NCBI RefSeq assembly: GCF_030283145.1 | Contig: NZ_JASNWE010000002.1 | Location: 496,001-560,000 of the forward strand | Source: Actinomadura xylanilytica | Lineage (GTDB): Bacteria > Actinomycetota > Actinomycetes > Streptosporangiales > Streptosporangiaceae | Length of the DNA stretch: 64,000 bases | Direction of reading: 5' to 3' | In this document: positions 61,062 to 64,000 of the stretch, piece after piece | How positions within the stretch are numbered: position 1 is the stretch's first letter | Layout: each line of letters opens with the position of its first letter | Notes under the pieces: generated by a model | What the model was told of the DNA's origin: nothing | What the model saw: only the letters and a program-made list of their open reading frames with translations | Database searches by the model: none | Position numbers and translations under genes: made by a program

Positions 61062-62211
61062 CTGGTTCCCTTTCGTCCCGCTGCCGGGGTCGCCCGGACG
61101 GCACCGTGCCCCGCCGGTACAGATCGGCCAGGCGAGCCGCGCCGGTCGCGATGGAGTAGTGCCCGACCACGGGCGGCGGCTCCGCCCGCTCGGAGGGAGA
61201 CCGCAGGGCCCGGTCGCGGAGCGCGACCTCCCAGACCGGGAGTTGCGCGGGGAGCCGGCACGCGCCGGGGGCCATCTCGGCGGGGACGTCGTCCAGCGCC
61301 GGGCAGGTCGAGTACAGCACCGGGAGCCCGGAGGCCAGCGCCTCCAGCACGCCCAGGCCGAACGTCTCCTGCGTGGACGGCGCCGCGAACACGTCCATGG
61401 CGGACAGCGCGTCCGCCACGTCGCCCGTCCCGCCCATGAAGACGACCCGCGCGGCGGCGCCCGTGCTGCGGGCGAGGGCCTCCAGCCGCTCCCGCTCCGG
61501 GCCCGCCCCGGCGATCAGCAGCCGTCCGGCCGGGAGCCGCGCGAACGCCTCGATCAGCAGGTCGAACCGCTTGGACGGGACCAGTCGCCCGACGGCGCCG
61601 GCCACGTGCTCGTCCGGCCCGATGCCGAGCCGCGCGCGGACGCGCGCCCGGCCCGCGGCGTCGAAGGCGAACGCCGCCGCGTCGATGCCGTTGGGGACGA
61701 CCACGACGCGCGAGCGGGGCACGCCCCAGTCCTCGAGCCTGCGCGCCACGGTCGGCGAGACGGCGACGGTCGCGGTCCCGAGCCGTTCGGTGGCGCGGTA
61801 CAGCGCCCGCACGCCCGCCGTCGTCGGGCGCCCCTCGATCTGCCCGTCGCCGAGGGAGTGCTCCGTGGCGATGATCCTCGGCACCCCGGCGAGGCGGGCC
61901 GCGATCCGCCCGTACACGCAGGACCGGTAGAGGTGGGTGTGGACGACGTCGTACCGGCCCCGGCGGATCAGCCGGACCAGCCTCGGCAGCGCCGACAGGT
62001 CGCGGTTGCCGCGCATGCCGACCTCGTGCACCGGGACGCCCGCGGCGCGGACGGCGCCCGCGAGCTCCCCCGCGGGCGTCAGCGTCGCGACCTCGCACGG
62101 CACCGGGAGGTGCCGCAGCAGCGCCAGAAGCTGCCGCTCGGCGCCGCCATGGTCGAGGCCGGTGATGATGTGCAGCACCCGGGGCCCGCCCGGCGCGGTT
62201 CCGCCCGTCAT
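60904..62211 (-). CDS. Glycosyltransferase, GT4 family
   Basis: 435 residues: VLHIITGLDHGGAERQLLALL, HTHLYRSCVYGRIAARLAG, TEHSLGD, VAVSPTVARRLEDWG, VPNGID, AVGRLVPSKRFDLLIEA and the donor site TQETFGLGVLEALASGLPV. The frame runs to 60904, a 158-base overlap with the Wzz-like gene; the last 50 residues are Gly/Arg-rich and have no family match, so the real functional end is near 61060. ATG 62211 overlaps the deacetylase stop (ATGA). Confidence 0.85.
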   Translation of the reverse strand: MTGGTAPGGPRVLHIITGLDHGGAERQLLALLRHLPVPCEVATLTPAGELAGAVRAAGVPVHEVGMRGNRDLSALPRLVRLIRRGRYDVVHTHLYRSCVYGRIAARLAGVPRIIATEHSLGDGQIEGRPTTAGVRALYRATERLGTATVAVSPTVARRLEDWGVPRSRVVVVPNGIDAAAFAFDAAGRARVRARLGIGPDEHVAGAVGRLVPSKRFDLLIEAFARLPAGRLLIAGAGPERERLEALARSTGAAARVVFMGGTGDVADALSAMDVFAAPSTQETFGLGVLEALASGLPVLYSTCPALDDVPAEMAPGACRLPAQLPVWEVALRDRALRSPSERAEPPPVVGHYSIATGAARLADLYRRGTVPSGRPRQRDEREPDAPELAFIEEARQAVLAARVDRAGGDGGGGRGVPRPDPWLHGGRARDRDGRR

Positions 62212-62945
62212 ACCCGGCTTCTCCATTGCAGCTCGTGCCGGACGACCTTCGCCCGCAGGCGGAGCCGGTGGTCGCGCTCGCCGATGTAGGTGCGGGCGAG
62301 GGCGTGCCGGGACGCCTCGGGGGGACGGATGGCGCACGCGTAGTCGTATCCGGCGGCCCGCACCGCCTCCACCTCGCGGGCGCCCGCGTCGCCGTACGGG
62401 TAGGCGAACCCCGTCACCGGACGGCCGAGGATCGCCTCCAGGTCGGCGCGGCTGCGGCGCAGCTCGTCGTGCAGGACGTCGTCGCCGACGCCCGGCAGCG
62501 ACACGTGCGCGTGGCCGTGCGAGGCGACCTCCATGCCCGCGTCCGCGACGGCGCGGAGCTGGTCCGCCGTCATCAGCGGCTTGCGCGGGCCCTCGTCCCA
62601 GACGTTGGCCGACCCGGCGTGCCCGCTGACCATGAAGACGGTGGCGCCGAAGCCGTGCCGGACCAGCAGCGGGACGGCCCTGGTCACGAAGTCGGCGTAG
62701 CCGTCGTCGAAGGTCAGGCCGACCAGCCCGCGGCTGTGGCCGGCGGCGTGCGCCTCCAGGAGCTCCCGCATGCTCACCCCGCGCAGCCCCACCGACCTGA
62801 GCCACTCCAGTTGCCGGGCGAAGCGGGCCGGGGACACCGTCACCAGGTGCGGGTCCTCCTCGTACCGGTCCACCGAGTGGTACATCAGGACCAGCGGCAT
62901 CGGCACCACCGGCTCGATCACGGACACGGGCGTCACGGGTGTCAC
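62208..62945 (-). CDS. Polysaccharide deacetylase
   Basis: 245 residues of the NodB-homology type: LMYHSVD, TFDDGYADF (metal Asp pair), HGHAHVSLPG (His ligands) and YPYGDAGAREV. It removes acetyl groups from N-acetylated sugars, at the cell surface or in the glycan being assembled. No clear signal peptide, so it may act inside. GTG 62945 overlaps the flippase stop. Confidence 0.9.
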   Translation of the reverse strand: MTPVTPVSVIEPVVPMPLVLMYHSVDRYEEDPHLVTVSPARFARQLEWLRSVGLRGVSMRELLEAHAAGHSRGLVGLTFDDGYADFVTRAVPLLVRHGFGATVFMVSGHAGSANVWDEGPRKPLMTADQLRAVADAGMEVASHGHAHVSLPGVGDDVLHDELRRSRADLEAILGRPVTGFAYPYGDAGAREVEAVRAAGYDYACAIRPPEASRHALARTYIGERDHRLRLRAKVVRHELQWRSRV

Positions 62946-64000
62946 GGGCGTCCCCCCTGGGGCTCTCGGTCGGAATGGGCAAGCCGGCCGCGGCCGAACG
63001 CGGCGAGGGCGGCGGCGAAGACCGAGGCGACCGCACCGCCGCCCGCCGCCAGCAGGACGAGCGGCGCGACCCGTCCGCCGAGGGCGTCCGCGACGAGCAG
63101 GCCCACCCCGCACGCCCCGGCCGCCGCCGCCAGGACCTTCGCGATGTCCGCGGCGACGGGGCCGAGCGCGAGCGGCGCGACGCGGGCGCGCACAGCGGCC
63201 AGCATGAGCACGGCGGAGACGGTGATCCCGGCGGCGTTGGCCGCGGCGAGCGCGAGCGTGCCCGCGAACCCGACGCCGGCCGCGCCCACCAGGACCGTGA
63301 CGGCCAGGCCCACGGCGAGCGCGCGCGCCGGCTCCCACATCGGGCGGCCCCGCGCAAAGAACGCCCGCGCCGCGACGCCGACCATCGCCTGGCCCCACAG
63401 TCCGAGCGTGTACACGCGCAGGATCAGCGCGGTGCGGTGCGCGTCGTCGGGGGTGAACCGGCCGTGCTCGAACAGCAGCGCGACGATGGCGGGCGCGAAC
63501 GCGATCAGGTACGCGGCGGCGACCAGCACCACGCCGCTGACGATCACCAGGTCGGCCTCGACCCGGCGGCGGACCCGGTCGGTGTCGCCGCTCGCCGAGC
63601 TGCGCGCGAGCCGCGGGAACGTCACCGTCACCACGAGCAGGGACAGCACCATCGGCACCTGCGCGACCTTCTGCGCGTAGTTCAGGCAGGAGATCGAGCC
63701 CTCGGCGAGTCCCGCGCCGAGGAACCGCTCGACGAAGACCTGCGCCTGGCGGACGACCGTGTAGACGACGATCGGGGCGATGGCGGCCAGTTCGAGCGCG
63801 GGCACCGCCGCCGCCTTGGCCGCCGCGGTGGCCGCGCCCAGCGGCAGGTTCGGCAGCGCCTTCGGCACCGACCGCACGCAGGTGATGAACGCGGGCGTCT
63901 GCACGGCCACCATGAACAGGCCGCCGCAGGCCACGCCCAGCGCCGCGGCGGTGACGCCGAGCGTGCTCGCGCAGAGCGTCAGCATGGCCAGGATCCCGGC
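62942..64000 (-). CDS. MurJ/MviN-like lipid-linked oligosaccharide flippase (partial)
   Basis: The 352 codons present hold many hydrophobic helices with MurJ-family landmarks: VVYTVVRQAQVFVERFLGAGLAEGSISCLNYAQKVAQVP, TVTFPRLARSSASGD, EHGRFTPDDAHRTALILRVYTLGLWGQAMVGVAARAFFA. The N-terminus lies past the right edge. In this operon it most likely flips the assembled glycan-lipid across the membrane (Wzx role), rather than lipid II. Confidence 0.85.
   Translation of the reverse strand, partial: AGILAMLTLCASTLGVTAAALGVACGGLFMVAVQTPAFITCVRSVPKALPNLPLGAATAAAKAAAVPALELAAIAPIVVYTVVRQAQVFVERFLGAGLAEGSISCLNYAQKVAQVPMVLSLLVVTVTFPRLARSSASGDTDRVRRRVEADLVIVSGVVLVAAAYLIAFAPAIVALLFEHGRFTPDDAHRTALILRVYTLGLWGQAMVGVAARAFFARGRPMWEPARALAVGLAVTVLVGAAGVGFAGTLALAAANAAGITVSAVLMLAAVRARVAPLALGPVAADIAKVLAAAAGACGVGLLVADALGGRVAPLVLLAAGGGAVASVFAAALAAFGRGRLAHSDREPQGGRP

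Overview
The window is high-GC DNA packed with short-gap, often 4-bp-overlapping genes. It carries families typical of filamentous actinobacteria: chaplin domains, class E-type sortase, WhiJ/BldB-like DUF5753-DUF397 pairs, CU044_5270-type proteins next to ECF sigma factors, and SCO6745-type proteins. Family content points to a sporulating actinomycete, probably Thermomonosporaceae (Actinomadura-like); this is inference from gene families, not a database match. No tRNA, rRNA, CRISPR array, integrase or transposase was seen.

Left part (1-19.3 kb): the end of an acyl-CoA ligase gene is coupled to a luciferase-like oxidoreductase and a SnoaL-like protein. Next comes a cytoplasmic Ser/Thr kinase fused to five near-identical PLL-type propeller repeats, with inverted repeats upstream. 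From 4.1 to 10 kb the DNA is a patchwork of decayed genes (a sigma factor fused by deletion to its CU044_5270 partner, and VOC, LanC-like and FAD-oxidoreductase fragments) mixed with intact accessory genes (SMI1/KNR4-like, YCII, hypotheticals). A GlxA-like regulator faces a ChrR-type cupin. A DUF4132 giant protein and a TerD-nuclease fusion are divergent, followed by a zinc-ribbon protein; this is the best candidate for a stress or conflict module.

Middle (19.5-46 kb): a translationally coupled M20 peptidase, GNAT and OSBS/NSAR-like enolase trio matches the known logic of D-amino-acid salvage by N-succinylation. Then come an L,D-transpeptidase lipoprotein, a TesB thioesterase, an exported seven-bladed-type propeller, and a WhiJ/BldB-like developmental trio. 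A LysR gene is divergent from a membrane protein and a Tat-exported multicopper oxidase with a His/Met-rich loop. After several single genes lies a polyphosphate locus: CYTH-CHAD protein, Nudix-SixA hydrolase and PPK1. A TetR/flavin-monooxygenase operon has a clear palindromic operator. A pentapeptide-repeat membrane protein follows.

Right part (46-64 kb): this is a cell-surface region. It holds an intact ECF sigma/CU044_5270 pair, a STAS antagonist and an RsbW-like ATPase, a second L,D-transpeptidase, an exported protein ending exactly in LPVTG, a sortase, a three-domain chaplin-like protein and a membrane-anchored neighbour. Beyond it, on the minus strand, a coupled exopolysaccharide operon (MurJ-like flippase, polysaccharide deacetylase, glycosyltransferase, Wzz-like protein, FemAB/CelD-like acyltransferase, glycosyltransferase) runs in from the right edge. 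An ATP-grasp ligase coupled to a flavin monooxygenase follows it, hinting at a modified surface glycan or small molecule. Four strong hairpin terminators mark transcript ends.
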